Made by a program: the position numbers and the translations under genes. A stretch of 64,000 nucleotides of DNA from Anaerocolumna sp. AGMB13025 (GTDB taxonomy: Bacteria > Bacillota > Clostridia > Lachnospirales > Lachnospiraceae): assembly GCF_029689925.1 (NCBI RefSeq), contig NZ_CP121445.1, positions 3,146,501-3,210,500 of the forward strand, in the 5' to 3' direction. Positions 46,927 to 55,649 of the stretch are shown here, piece by piece (positions within the stretch are counted from its first letter, which is position 1; the number at the start of each line of letters is the position of its first letter). The notes under the pieces are model-generated. The model searched no databases and was not told the origin of the DNA. It worked only from the letters and a program-made list of their open reading frames with translations.

Positions 46927-47598
46927 ATGAAATTAATCGATTTACCGGAGAAAACAAAATTGGAACTGCGTTTCGGCTATAAAAAAAGAAAGTACAATAT
47001 GGAAGTAGAAATACAGATGAAAATCGCAGATTACATACTCATACAGGCTATCAACAGCAATGGTGAGCCGATTAGAAGAGCGGATATGGACGATCCTGTA
47101 TTAACTTATAAAACAGAAACCGGGTTATTTATCTTTAAAGCCGCTGCCTTTAAGCTGGTTACTTATAAAGGAGGTTATATGTATGCAGTTAGTAGTCCAA
47201 ATGAGGCCGAAAAGGTAAACCGAAGGGAAGCATATAGAGTATATATTAATGATCCGGTACTCCTAAAAATAACCAAAACCAATCAGAATGTTATTGAACT
47301 ATCAGGAATATTAAAGGATATAAGTCTTACAGGCATGGGAATCATCCTGCCCTATAAAGGGGAAGACATAAAAACCATGGAAATAATACTTGACTTAACA
47401 AGAAACACTAATATTAATCTAATGGGAGATGTAGTCCGTATCAAGGAATTACCAAATAATAAAGGATATCTCTACGGCTGCCAGTTCCAAATTCAAAAGG
47501 AAGCCTTAAGCCGGTATATCATGAGCAGACAGGTACGGAACAAATCAAAAAATCAAAGTTATAAACAGGATATCAGTTTAAATATTGATAATATATAA
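46927..47598 (+). CDS. PilZ-domain c-di-GMP-binding protein (YcgR-like)
   Basis: The 223-residue protein has an N-terminal YcgR-type domain (about 1-95) and a C-terminal PilZ domain with the c-di-GMP motif RREAYR near residue 100 and DISLTGMG near 130, matching RxxxR and D/NxSxxG. Such proteins slow the flagellar motor or control exopolysaccharide in answer to c-di-GMP. ATG 46927 lies 9 bases after GGAGG; a GTG three codons earlier touches that site. It shows that this cell uses c-di-GMP signalling. Confidence 0.87.
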   Translation: MKLIDLPEKTKLELRFGYKKRKYNMEVEIQMKIADYILIQAINSNGEPIRRADMDDPVLTYKTETGLFIFKAAAFKLVTYKGGYMYAVSSPNEAEKVNRREAYRVYINDPVLLKITKTNQNVIELSGILKDISLTGMGIILPYKGEDIKTMEIILDLTRNTNINLMGDVVRIKELPNNKGYLYGCQFQIQKEALSRYIMSRQVRNKSKNQSYKQDISLNIDNI

Positions 47599-48231
47599 GT
47601 AATTCTAATGTGGTGTTAGTATGTAATAACAACTAAAAAAATTTACATACATACTCCCGATTTAAAAACCAATAAAAATAACCTACAAACAAATCTTCCA
47701 ACTAAAACTAGTTCACAATATACATACAGCTAACAAATCCCAAATTATGAATAGACAATATAATAACCTAATTTCGAGAAATTAATTATTTTGACTGTAG
47801 CAAAAGAGCTAAAAGTATGAATATCTAATATCAGTTGCTTTCTAATGCTTTATAAGTTCAATTTTAAATGATACTATTATATCATTCACTGTCGCAATTT
47901 ATAGATCTAATCTAGAAAATTCTCTCTCAAACACTGTATTTTTATCAAGCGACTTACGTCTTTAAAATCAAGCCGCCTAATCTGATTTTTGGTCGGAGTC
48001 TTGACTGAAAAATGCAGTGCACCTTGATCACTGAAAGAAAATTGAGTGTGCGCTAATATTTCTAAAACATACGTTGTGAAATCTTTTGACCTTCTTATCC
48101 AAAACATTTATTTAGTTATGAGAATGAAAAGCACAAGTAAAAAATGAAAAATTCAATGAAAGCAAAATGAAAATGAATCGAAAAGCCCATGAAAATAGCA
48201 TTAAGCCACACCTTCTGTCTGTGATAAACCA
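47599..48231. other. Long gene-poor AT-rich region
   Basis: About 630 bases without a supported gene. A minus-strand frame at 47907-48107 (66 codons, with SDQGALHFSVKTPTKNQIRR) looks protein-like and may be the tail of a lost gene, but there is no ribosome site and I cannot name a family. Confidence 0.35.
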
Positions 48232-48443
48232 GGCAGCAGCCGGACTAGTTTGAAATATTCTTGCATTGAAAGGGTTCCCTATGACACTTAAACTCCGGAA
48301 ATTGCGCCAAGGAGGAAAAGAGTAACTGTCTGAGCGGCAGCGAGTTTTACACTTTTCCTCCTGCTTTAAGCAATCTCCGGAGTTTTTAGTGACATAGGGG
48401 TTCCTTTCCTGCAAGAATAATTCAAACTAGTCCGGCTACTGCC
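48232..48443. repeat. 212-base foldback upstream of the nitrogenase-like cluster
   Basis: The outer 23 bases (48232-48254, GGCAGCAGCCGGACTAGTTT and on) pair with 48421-48443 with one mismatch. Pairing continues inward through TTCTTGCA, the CCCTATG/CATAGGG pair, AAACTCCGGA and GGAGGAAAAG (48311-48320, with 48352-48361). The loop reads CTGTCTGAGCGGCAGCGAG. The word ACTGTCTGA at the apex also occurs, inverted, in the foldback after polC. Confidence 0.85.
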
Positions 48444-48498
48444 GGAAACCCAACAAAGCCCCCTTTCTACCGATAAATATATATTCACAGAAAACCTA

Positions 48499-48527
48499 TT
48501 GACAAAATATAAAAATAATATTATACT
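48499..48527 (+). promoter_or_regulatory. Consensus promoter upstream of the nitrogenase-like cluster
   Basis: TTGACA (48499-48504) and TATACT (48522-48527) are spaced by exactly 17 bases. The transcript would meet a terminator about 90-130 bases later. Confidence 0.78.
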
Positions 48528-48621
48528 TACAAAAAATCATACATATACTATATGAATATATGGAAAAGGTTATAGAGGATTAAATTACTAAAAGAATAAT
48601 TAAGGTTGACCAGTTACCTGG

Positions 48622-48667
48622 AGGCTTTAGAAAACAGTTTAAATCGTTTTCTATTGCCTTTTTTTTA
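48622..48667 (+). terminator. Intrinsic terminator/attenuator ahead of the nitrogenase-like cluster
   Basis: AGGC-tt-TAGAAAAC (48622-48635) pairs with GTTTTCTA-tt-GCCT (48646-48659), followed by eight or more T. A CCAG/CTGG hairpin lies just before it. It ends the transcript from the promoter at 48499 unless read through, which suggests an attenuated leader or a small RNA. Confidence 0.8.
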
Positions 48668-48731
48668 TTATTCTCATCAGGAAATGTTTATGATTTGATT
48701 TCAATGATAAATGACAAAAGGAGAGCGCAAA

Positions 48732-48926
48732 ATGAAAAAATCAAAGAAAAGCATACTAATTACTTTAGTTATGTACTAACTTTTACAGTCGGTGCCTGCC
48801 AAAAAATGAGTCTGAATCCGAAATAGCAGCAGTAAACGGTCTGAAACTACCTCGGTAAATGAAGCAGAACCTGTCAAAGCAACTGAAACTTTCATAACGA
48901 AAGAAGTAAATTTAAAAGAAATATAA
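48732..48926 (+). pseudogene. Remnant of a substrate-binding lipoprotein gene
   Basis: AGGAG precedes an ATG that opens with MKKSKKSILITLVMY and then hits a stop. Shifting frames recovers LTFTVGACQ, a lipoprotein signal with lipobox Cys, then NESESEIAAVNG and SETTSVNEAEPVKATETF. This is the start of an ABC substrate-binding lipoprotein of the sort intact at 53200, followed by loss of the whole binding domain. At least two frameshifts are needed to join the pieces. Confidence 0.65.
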
Positions 48927-48997
48927 AAATTGAAAGGATGCCACGCATTTTTGTGGCAGTATCACAAGCATACTTGGGATACGTAATGGGTGTAAAA

Positions 48998-49876
48998 ATG
49001 TCTAAAAAAATAACACAAATCGCAATCTATGGAAAAGGAGGTATTGGTAAATCTACCACAACTTCCAATATAACAGCTGCCTTATCAGAACAGGGTTATA
49101 AAGTCATGCAGTTTGGCTGTGACCCCAAAAGTGATTCAACCAATACCCTTAGAGATGGTAAATATATCCCGACCGTACTTGATACCCTTCGAGAGAAATC
49201 TTCGGTTAAAGCTCATGATGTTATTTTTCAGGGATTTAACGGAATTTATTGTGTGGAAGCCGGCGGTCCGGCACCTGGGGTAGGCTGTGCTGGCAGAGGA
49301 ATCATCACCGCGGTAGAACTGTTTAAACAGCAGAAAGTCTTTGAGGAATTGGATCTGGATTATGTAATTTATGATGTACTGGGAGATGTAGTCTGCGGCG
49401 GTTTTGCAGTACCCATACGGGAAGGCATAGCAGAACATGTATTTACGGTATCTTCTGCAGATTTCATGTCCATCTATGCTTCCAATAATCTATTTAAAGG
49501 GATACATAAATATTCTAATTCCGGCGGCGCTTTACTGGGAGGAGTCATTGCAAATTCTATCAATGCTCCGTATGCCAGAGAAATCATTGACGATTTCGCC
49601 CACAAAACAAATACCCAGATCATGGAATATGTACCTCGTTCCGTTACGGTAACACAAAGTGAATTACAGGGCAAGACCACAATAGAAGCTGCACCAAATA
49701 CCAAACAGGCAGAGGTATACCGTTCCCTGGCAAATAAAATAGCAAACCACACTGAGTCGAAAGTACCGTCCCCCCTTGAAATCAGTGAACTAAGGGAATG
49801 GGCAGCAAAATGGGGAGATTATTTGTTAGCCTTGGAAACAAGTACAATAAAACCTGAATTAGCCGCTAATTTGTAG
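48998..49876 (+). CDS. NifH-like nitrogenase reductase (Fe protein homologue)
   Basis: The 292-residue protein is a complete NifH homologue: P-loop YGKGGIGKSTT near residues 11-21, CDPKSDST, and the two 4Fe-4S ligands Cys97 (GVGCAGRGI, with Arg100) and Cys133 (GDVVCGGFA). As a dimer it should pass electrons with ATP hydrolysis to a D/K partner. ATG 48998 matches the usual NifH start; ATGs at 48986 and 48938 are possible, but neither has a strong ribosome site. It is the only H gene here and must serve the intact D/K pair at 58132-60871, since the pair directly after it is broken. Confidence 0.9.
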   Translation: MSKKITQIAIYGKGGIGKSTTTSNITAALSEQGYKVMQFGCDPKSDSTNTLRDGKYIPTVLDTLREKSSVKAHDVIFQGFNGIYCVEAGGPAPGVGCAGRGIITAVELFKQQKVFEELDLDYVIYDVLGDVVCGGFAVPIREGIAEHVFTVSSADFMSIYASNNLFKGIHKYSNSGGALLGGVIANSINAPYAREIIDDFAHKTNTQIMEYVPRSVTVTQSELQGKTTIEAAPNTKQAEVYRSLANKIANHTESKVPSPLEISELREWAAKWGDYLLALETSTIKPELAANL

Positions 49877-49888
49877 GAGGTAAATTAA

Positions 49889-50292
49889 ATGGCATTAAAC
49901 TTAAAGGTATCGAGTGTAGGAACCAGGGAAAACAGATTGGGTTCCATAACTGGTTATAACGGTGATTTACAGGACTTGGTCAATCAATCCAGATGCGGGA
50001 CTTTAAAGAACAGAGAACGTTGTTTCAGCCAGTCCACCAGCCGGACATTTACTTTTCAAGACATCCGGGTACTACGGTATGGGCCATTAAGCAGGGAATC
50101 GCTGCTTTATATGTGGCGGATGAATATATGATATTCGGCTATAAAGGAACTCTTAATTTTGCTAAATCGGTGTTAGATACGATACGAAACAGGAGTTTTG
50201 AAAAAAATCTGGCTAAAAGGGTGAAGCTTCCTTATACAGAATGGTGGTATCAACAGAATAATGGTGCGCTCTTAAAGGAGGTTTCGGAGTAA
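49889..50292 (+). pseudogene. Broken nitrogenase-like D subunit gene with large internal deletion
   Basis: AGGAGG leads into MALNLKVSSVGTRENRLGSI, about 35 residues like the start of D-type subunits (compare SGIRESRPNTF in the intact D at 58132). The frame then changes near 49990 and resumes as DFKEQRTLFQPVHQPDIYFS to LPYTEWWYQQNN, which aligns with the last 95 residues of the intact D (LKPDVFIG to LPYKKTWYDSDP). About 330 codons, including the cluster cysteines, are missing and the join is out of frame. The product cannot work. Confidence 0.82.
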
Positions 50293-51590
50293 TGGCAAAA
50301 ATATTAGATCAGCCAAGATATAAATGTGCGCTGGCGGCGATGCAGACCGTACAGGCAATTTCAAGAGCCCTTCCGATTCTGCACTCCGGTCCAGGCTGTG
50401 CAGAAAAATTAAGCGGAAGTGTAGGAAGTTCGGGGCTTTATTCCCCCCATATATTTCCCTGTACCAGCATTAGTGAAAAAGAGGTTATCTTTGGCGGTGA
50501 TGATAAATTAGAAGAAACCATTGAAAATTCCTTAAAAGTGATTGATGCGGATCTATATGTGGTATTAACCGGATGTACCTCTGAAATTGTAGGTGACAAT
50601 GTAGAAGATGTGGTCAGGAAATTTAAAAACAATGATAAGCCGGTAATCTATGCTTCTACGGCAGGTTTTAAAGGAAATAATTACAGAGGTCATGACTGGA
50701 TTCTAAAAGCAATCTTTGATCAATATTTAAAACCGGCAGACCATATAGAAAAAGGACTCGTCAATATCTGGACCGGAATCCCCATGCATGATCCTTTTTG
50801 GCTGGGTAATTTAAGGGAGCTTGAGAGACTGGTGGCCGAACTTGGCTTAATACCTAATATAATCTTCGGCCATGGCAAAGGAATTAATAATATAAATAAA
50901 ATTCCGGAGGCAGAATTTAATTTATTAGTATCCCCCTGGGTAGGCCTTGAAAGCGTTAGGTTTTTAGAAGAAAAATTCGAAACCCCTTATCTGCACTATC
51001 CGGTGCTTCCCATCGGAGCCTTTGAAACAACCAAATTCCTGCGTACCGTAGGGGAATATGCAGAGGTTGATGCTGCTAAGGTAGAAGAAATTATTACAAA
51101 ACACGAAGAAGATTATTATTACTATATTGAACGGTATGCGGATGTATTTTTAGAAACCCGTGTTATGGCAAAAAGGTTTGTTACCGTGTCTGATGCGCAG
51201 AACAGCCTTGCCCTGACTAAATTTCTGGTAAATGATTTAGGACTTTTTCCTTCCAAGCAATATATTGTTGATGATACCCCGGAAGAATACCGGGGATTAA
51301 TAGCAGGTTATTTTGAAGATTTAAACTACGGTATTAAAGCAGAAGCCGGGTTTAGTAGCGACGGGCATGAAATACATAGTGAAATTGAAAGTGCTGATTT
51401 TAATGGATATCCTTTAATTCTTGGCAGCAGCTAGGAGAAGGTTTTAGCAAAAAAACTGGATGCTCATTATTTAAACGTTTCCTACCCTGTTGTAGAAAGA
51501 TTAATTATTAACAGCAGTATTGCAGGATATAATGGCGGGTTGAAACTGTTAGAAGATATTTATTCGGTGGTACTTACAAGATTTAACTAA
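50292..51590 (+). pseudogene. Nitrogenase-like K subunit gene interrupted by an in-frame amber codon
   Basis: The frame runs 380 codons to TAG 51432-51434 (after LILGSS) and then continues open in the same frame for 51 more codons (EKVLAKKLDAHYLNVSYPVV to SVVLTRFN) up to TAA 51588. The full length of 432 codons equals the intact K at 59585 (428), and the downstream part aligns with its end (GSTNEREFA to DLYDNL). P-cluster-type Cys12, Cys36 and Cys95 are present. Its ATG overlaps the broken D gene stop. A single TGG or similar to TAG change explains it; translation of TAG as an amino acid is less likely. Confidence 0.82.
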
Positions 51591-51664
51591 CAAATTAGTT
51601 TTATTACAAATTCTTTATTTCATTCCGTAAAAGAATATGGCATGTTAATTTCATTACTTAAGTG

Positions 51665-51711
51665 AATGAAAGTTTTACATTTGATTTAGGTTTAATGAAA
51701 GTTTTGACATT
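51665..51711 (+). promoter_or_regulatory. Direct repeat upstream of nifB
   Basis: AATGAAAGTTTTACATT (51665-51681) and AATGAAAGTTTTGACATT (51694-51711) are 29 bases apart. The shorter word TTTCATT/AATGAAA also occurs nearby in the other orientation. These could be binding sites for a regulator of the downstream genes. Confidence 0.45.
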
Positions 51712-51759
51712 CTAATCCTGGTTAATGATATGAGAACTAGAAAGAGAAGGTTTGCTTAT

Positions 51760-52629
51760 TTGAAAAATTATGAAAATTTAAAAAATTCCCACCCATGCTT
51801 TGGCGGACAAAAGAATAATAAAGGAAGGATACATTTACCGGTCAGTCCGGGATGTAATATCGAATGTAAATTTTGTGACAGAAAAATCAATGCTTATGAG
51901 CAAAGACCCGGAGTGACTTCTTCTATTATAAAGCCGCCGGAAGCCCTTGCTATTATTAAACGGTCTCTGGAACTATGTCCGGATATTACAGTTGCTGGGA
52001 TTGCGGGACCCGGAGATACTCTTGCAACGAATTATGCCTTTGAAACGTTTCGGCTAATAAAGGAAGAATATCCTGAAATAATAAAATGTATGAGTACCAA
52101 TGGTTTATTGTTAAACGAAAAGGCGGAGGAAATAATAAGAATAGGAATTGATTCCCTGACTGTAACCGTAAATGCAGTGGATAAAAGTATTTTGGCTAAG
52201 CTGTGCAATGGTATTATTTATCATGGTGTAAGGTATGAAGGTGAAGAAGGGGCGGCGATTTTAATAAAGAATCAGCTGGCCGGGATTAAAAAGATAGCTG
52301 CTGCCGGAATTACAATTAAAGTAAATACAGTGTTGGTTCCCGGTATTAATGACGGTCATATAGAAGAAATTGCAAAAGCAGTCAGTGAAGCCGGAGCCAC
52401 CATATATAATATTATTCCTTTGATACCCCAGTATGAGTTATCTGATTGTAAGTCTCCTACCTGCAGTCAGATTGATGGAGCGAGACTGAAAGCAGAAAAG
52501 TATATTGATGTCTTCAGACATTGCCAAAGATGCAGAGCGGATGCGATTGGAATACCGGGCGAACAAGATTTCGGAGATCAAATCTATTTTAACAGAATTG
52601 CGCTTAAAGAAACTTTTTCCCATGGATAA
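51760..52629 (+). CDS. nifB: NifB, radical SAM cofactor-precursor synthase
   Basis: NifB fuses two 4Fe-4S clusters and inserts a carbide to make the Fe8S9C precursor of nitrogenase cofactors. The 289-residue protein shows the NifB pattern in order: HPCF near the start, radical SAM motif CNIECKFC, YEQRPGVTS, AGPGDTLA, STNGL, and a C-terminal CQRCRADAIG. It is the short stand-alone form without a fused NifX domain; a NifX-like protein is the next gene. I prefer TTG 51760, which has AGAAGG 9 bases upstream; ATG 51730 has no ribosome site. Its presence implies that the D/K pair carries an Fe8S9C-type cofactor. Confidence 0.92.
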   Translation: MKNYENLKNSHPCFGGQKNNKGRIHLPVSPGCNIECKFCDRKINAYEQRPGVTSSIIKPPEALAIIKRSLELCPDITVAGIAGPGDTLATNYAFETFRLIKEEYPEIIKCMSTNGLLLNEKAEEIIRIGIDSLTVTVNAVDKSILAKLCNGIIYHGVRYEGEEGAAILIKNQLAGIKKIAAAGITIKVNTVLVPGINDGHIEEIAKAVSEAGATIYNIIPLIPQYELSDCKSPTCSQIDGARLKAEKYIDVFRHCQRCRADAIGIPGEQDFGDQIYFNRIALKETFSHG

Positions 52630-52724
52630 ATCTTTATCCTGTTACCATCAATTACATATACAAAGTTTTCAGGTCAGGATATGGATGCAGATCAGGTATA
52701 GAATTGTGCAGGAAGGAAGTAAAT

Positions 52725-53081
52725 ATGTCATACAAAATAGCAGTTGCAAGTACGGACGGCAAAGTTGTCAATCAGCATTTTGGAAGAGCTGAAAAGTTTT
52801 ATGTCCTGGAAGTAAATGAAGATAATGATTTTTATTATGTGGAGGAAAGAGATAATATTGCTGCCTGTAATGGAGGAACACATAGTGATGAGGGGTTAGA
52901 CCTTACGGTACAATTGCTTTCAGACTGCAAATATGTTTTGGTCAGCCAGATTGGACCGGTAGCGGAATATGCACTCAGCAAAAAAGGAGTTACGGCATTT
53001 GCAATTTCACATTATATTGAAGAAGCTGTGAAGAAATTAATTCGTTTTAATAGTGAAGTTAAGATTAATAAATTAAGTTAA
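52725..53081 (+). CDS. NifX/NafY-type cofactor-binding protein
   Basis: The 118-residue protein has the dinitrogenase iron-molybdenum cofactor-binding fold: YKIAVASTDGKVVNQHFGRA at the start, a central LLSDCKYVLVSQIGPVAEY and an end ISHYIEEAVKKL. Such proteins carry NifB-made clusters to their targets. GGAAGGAAG lies before ATG 52725. Following nifB, it should move the cofactor precursor to the D/K protein, since no nifEN scaffold is present. Confidence 0.88.
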   Translation: MSYKIAVASTDGKVVNQHFGRAEKFYVLEVNEDNDFYYVEERDNIAACNGGTHSDEGLDLTVQLLSDCKYVLVSQIGPVAEYALSKKGVTAFAISHYIEEAVKKLIRFNSEVKINKLS

Positions 53082-53199
53082 GTTTATTCTCAGGAACCGG
53101 ATGAGGCTTTAGAAATGAGTTTAACAGACACCATTTATATATGGAAACATAGGCTTTTTACGTTCCCGAGAGTACTCAATAAATAATGGAGGATAATGT

Positions 53200-54153
53200 A
53201 TGCAGAAAATTGTCAGCAGGAAGAAAAGTATATTAGTTTTAGGGAGCCTTTTATTAATAGCGATGGTGGCAGCCGGTTGCGGTACAAAGAAAACGGTAGA
53301 AACAGTAGAAGATAAAACTTCTGCTAACAGTGCTGATATTAGTGGTGATGAAACTACCACAGGTGATAAAACTACCACAGGTGATAAAACTACCACGGGA
53401 GATACAGCTGCCGCAGCAGATGAAAATACTGCAGGCGGAAAAGTCAGGAAAGTTATTATCGGAACCGGAACCTCTTTTAAACCTTATTGCTATCTGGACG
53501 AGAACGGAAAACTTGCCGGATATGAGTATGAAGTTTTATCTGCGGTAGACGAACTGCTGCCTCAATATGAGTTTGAATTTCAGACATTTGAATTTGCTAA
53601 TATTTTAGTTGGTATCGATGCCAAAAAGATTGATGTAGGCGCTCACCAATTTGAGCTGAATGAAGAACGGCAGGCAAAGTACCTCTTTACCAATGAAAGT
53701 TATACCACCTTTATATTAAGGATTACGGTAGATAAAAACCGTGATGATATAAAGAGTCTGGATGATCTGCAGGGGAAAAAAGTCCAGACCGGAACCGGCA
53801 GCAATGCTTCCTACATACTAGAACAATATAATAAAGAACATGCCAATTCTCCGATTAACCTGATTTATTCCAGTGAGACTTCGGAACAGCAGGTGAATAA
53901 CATTGCAAACGGAACCTATGATGCAATTATTTCTATTACCAGAGTAGTTGAAAATCTGAATAAAGAATTTGGAGATCACTTAAAAACCGTTGGTGACCCA
54001 ATTGCAAATTCTAATACTTACTTTGTTTTAAATAAGGATGATGTGCAACTAAGGGATGACATCGACGGTGCACTAAAAATCTTAAAGGAAAACGGTAAAT
54101 TAGCTGAACTCTCTATTAAAATCATTGGTGCAGATTATACGACAAATGATTAA
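53200..54153 (+). CDS. ABC substrate-binding lipoprotein, polar amino acid type (family 3)
   Basis: The 317-residue lipoprotein has a signal with lipobox AAGC (Cys27), then a Thr/Asp-rich linker with three 18-base repeats encoding TTTGDK (53353-53406), and a family 3 binding domain from about residue 80 (SFKPYCYLDENGKLAGYEYE, LQGKKVQTGTGSNASY). It captures an amino-acid-like solute outside the cell for the permeases and ATPase downstream. The ligand cannot be read, but the setting inside a nitrogenase-like cluster suggests it is the reductase substrate or a related compound. GGAGG lies 7 bases before the ATG. Confidence 0.88.
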   Translation: MQKIVSRKKSILVLGSLLLIAMVAAGCGTKKTVETVEDKTSANSADISGDETTTGDKTTTGDKTTTGDTAAAADENTAGGKVRKVIIGTGTSFKPYCYLDENGKLAGYEYEVLSAVDELLPQYEFEFQTFEFANILVGIDAKKIDVGAHQFELNEERQAKYLFTNESYTTFILRITVDKNRDDIKSLDDLQGKKVQTGTGSNASYILEQYNKEHANSPINLIYSSETSEQQVNNIANGTYDAIISITRVVENLNKEFGDHLKTVGDPIANSNTYFVLNKDDVQLRDDIDGALKILKENGKLAELSIKIIGADYTTND

Positions 54154-54170
54154 AAGAAGGGAAGCAGAAA

Positions 54171-54863
54171 ATGTCAGATTTTTTTTCTTTCAGCAGAGTA
54201 GTAGAATATTTCCCTAAAATACTATCCAGAATCCATATTACGTTAATCATCGTTTTATCAGCTACCATAATCGGACTTTTTCTTGGAGTTGCTTTGGCCT
54301 TTTTACGCATTTATAGAATTATAGTGTTAAATCAGCTGGTTCAGATCTTTATATCGTTTGTCAGAGACACTCCTATTATAGTACAGATGTTTTTAGTCTA
54401 TTATGGATTGCCGGTATTTGTGGAGTTTGCTTTTAAAATAGATATTAACAGGTGGGATAAATTAATATTTATTATTATTACATACGGTTTAAATGAAGCG
54501 GGGTTTATGGCTGAGATAATAAGAGCTTCCATCTTAGCTATACCAGCCGGGCAGACGGAGGCAGGATATTCGGTCGGCTTATCCGGCCGGCAGACATTTT
54601 TAAGAATTGTGGCACCTCAAGCTTTAAGAGTTGCAATTCCACCGCTTGGAACTAATTTTGTCGGGTTATTCCAAGGTACTTCTTTAGCTTATCTGCTTGG
54701 GATTATTGATATTTTAGGTAAGGTGAATGTTATTGGTGCAAATACCTATCATTATCTGGAGGGTTATACCTGTGCCGCAGTGATTTTTGTAGTTATCAGT
54801 ATTATCCTGGAAAAAGCATTTAAATTACTTGATATACATTTAAAGTGTACTCTTGGAAAGTAG
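54171..54863 (+). CDS. Amino-acid-type ABC transporter permease 1
   Basis: The 230-residue protein has about five membrane helices and the permease coupling loop EAGYSVGLSGRQTFLRIVAP, of the His/Glu/Gln (HisM/GlnP) family. It pairs with the second permease at 54942 and the ATPase at 55646. GAAGGG lies about 10 bases before the ATG. It follows the binding-protein gene by 17 bases. Confidence 0.9.
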   Translation: MSDFFSFSRVVEYFPKILSRIHITLIIVLSATIIGLFLGVALAFLRIYRIIVLNQLVQIFISFVRDTPIIVQMFLVYYGLPVFVEFAFKIDINRWDKLIFIIITYGLNEAGFMAEIIRASILAIPAGQTEAGYSVGLSGRQTFLRIVAPQALRVAIPPLGTNFVGLFQGTSLAYLLGIIDILGKVNVIGANTYHYLEGYTCAAVIFVVISIILEKAFKLLDIHLKCTLGK

Positions 54864-54941
54864 AATAAGTTAAGGCCATGTAATAAATCTGTTTCATCCA
54901 TACTGATTTTATAGTGTGCCAAGGCACGGATAGGAGCTAAT

Positions 54942-55649
54942 ATGAGTATTAATTATCCTCAGATACTGGTCAGTTTAAACTATGCGGTAAAGTTTGTACC
55001 GGTAACCTTATTGTTAACCTTTGTACCGTTGTTATTAGGGATATTAATCGGCGGAGTCATTGCAATTGTGAGGGTATACAGGATCCGATTCCTGTCATAT
55101 GCAGTAGATGTTTCTGTTACAATCTTTAAAGGAATACCCTCCACACTGATTATACTGATATCCAGTTTGTTTTTCACCAAAGCGTTTGATAATTTTGCAA
55201 AAGCATTCAATTGGTCAATCCGGACAAAAGATATTAATGTAATTTACATAGCATTATTTGCACTATCGATTACAGCAACCGTATCAATTTCAGAAACGAT
55301 CCGGGGTGCCTTGCTATCGATTGAACAAAATCAGTACGATGCAGCTTATTCCATTGGATTAACAAAATTTCAAACCTTTCAAAGAATTATTCTTCCTCAG
55401 GTGTTTTTAGTAATTATACCAACCCTTTCAGGTAATTTAATTGGTCTGTTAAAAGGTTCTTCCATTGCATTCTTAATAGGTGTATCTGAAATTCTAAATA
55501 GTTCATTAAGGACGGCCAATGCTACTTATGCTTTTTTAGAGGCTTATATTGCAGCTGCTATTATATACTGGGGTTTAGGTATTCTAATTGAAATTTCAGG
55601 GAAATTCATAGAAAAGAAATTCAGCTGTTACAGGAGGAATTTAGCATGA
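54942..55649 (+). CDS. Amino-acid-type ABC transporter permease 2
   Basis: The 235-residue protein is of the same family as permease 1, with the coupling loop [20 protein letters not shown] and about five helices. Two different permeases make the membrane part a heterodimer. AGGAG lies 6 bases before ATG. Its stop overlaps the ATPase start by four bases, so the two are translationally coupled. Confidence 0.9.
   Translation: MSINYPQILVSLNYAVKFVPVTLLLTFVPLLLGILIGGVIAIVRVYRIRFLSYAVDVSVTIFKGIPSTLIILISSLFFTKAFDNFAKAFNWSIRTKDINVIYIALFALSITATVSISETIRGALLSIEQNQYDAAYSIGLTKFQTFQRIILPQVFLVIIPTLSGNLIGLLKGSSIAFLIGVSEILNSSLRTANATYAFLEAYIAAAIIYWGLGILIEISGKFIEKKFSCYRRNLA

Noticed and set aside
47907..48107. 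66-codon minus-strand gene
   Set aside because: Protein-like composition but no ribosome site, and I could not recognise a family; it is noted only as a possible remnant.
48112..48414. 100-codon minus-strand frame upstream of the nitrogenase-like cluster
   Set aside because: It spans the foldback element and has no ribosome site.
51432..51434. Pyrrolysine codon
   Set aside because: No pyl genes are in the window, the partner D gene is broken and the paralogue has an ordinary residue at this place; a nonsense change is simpler.
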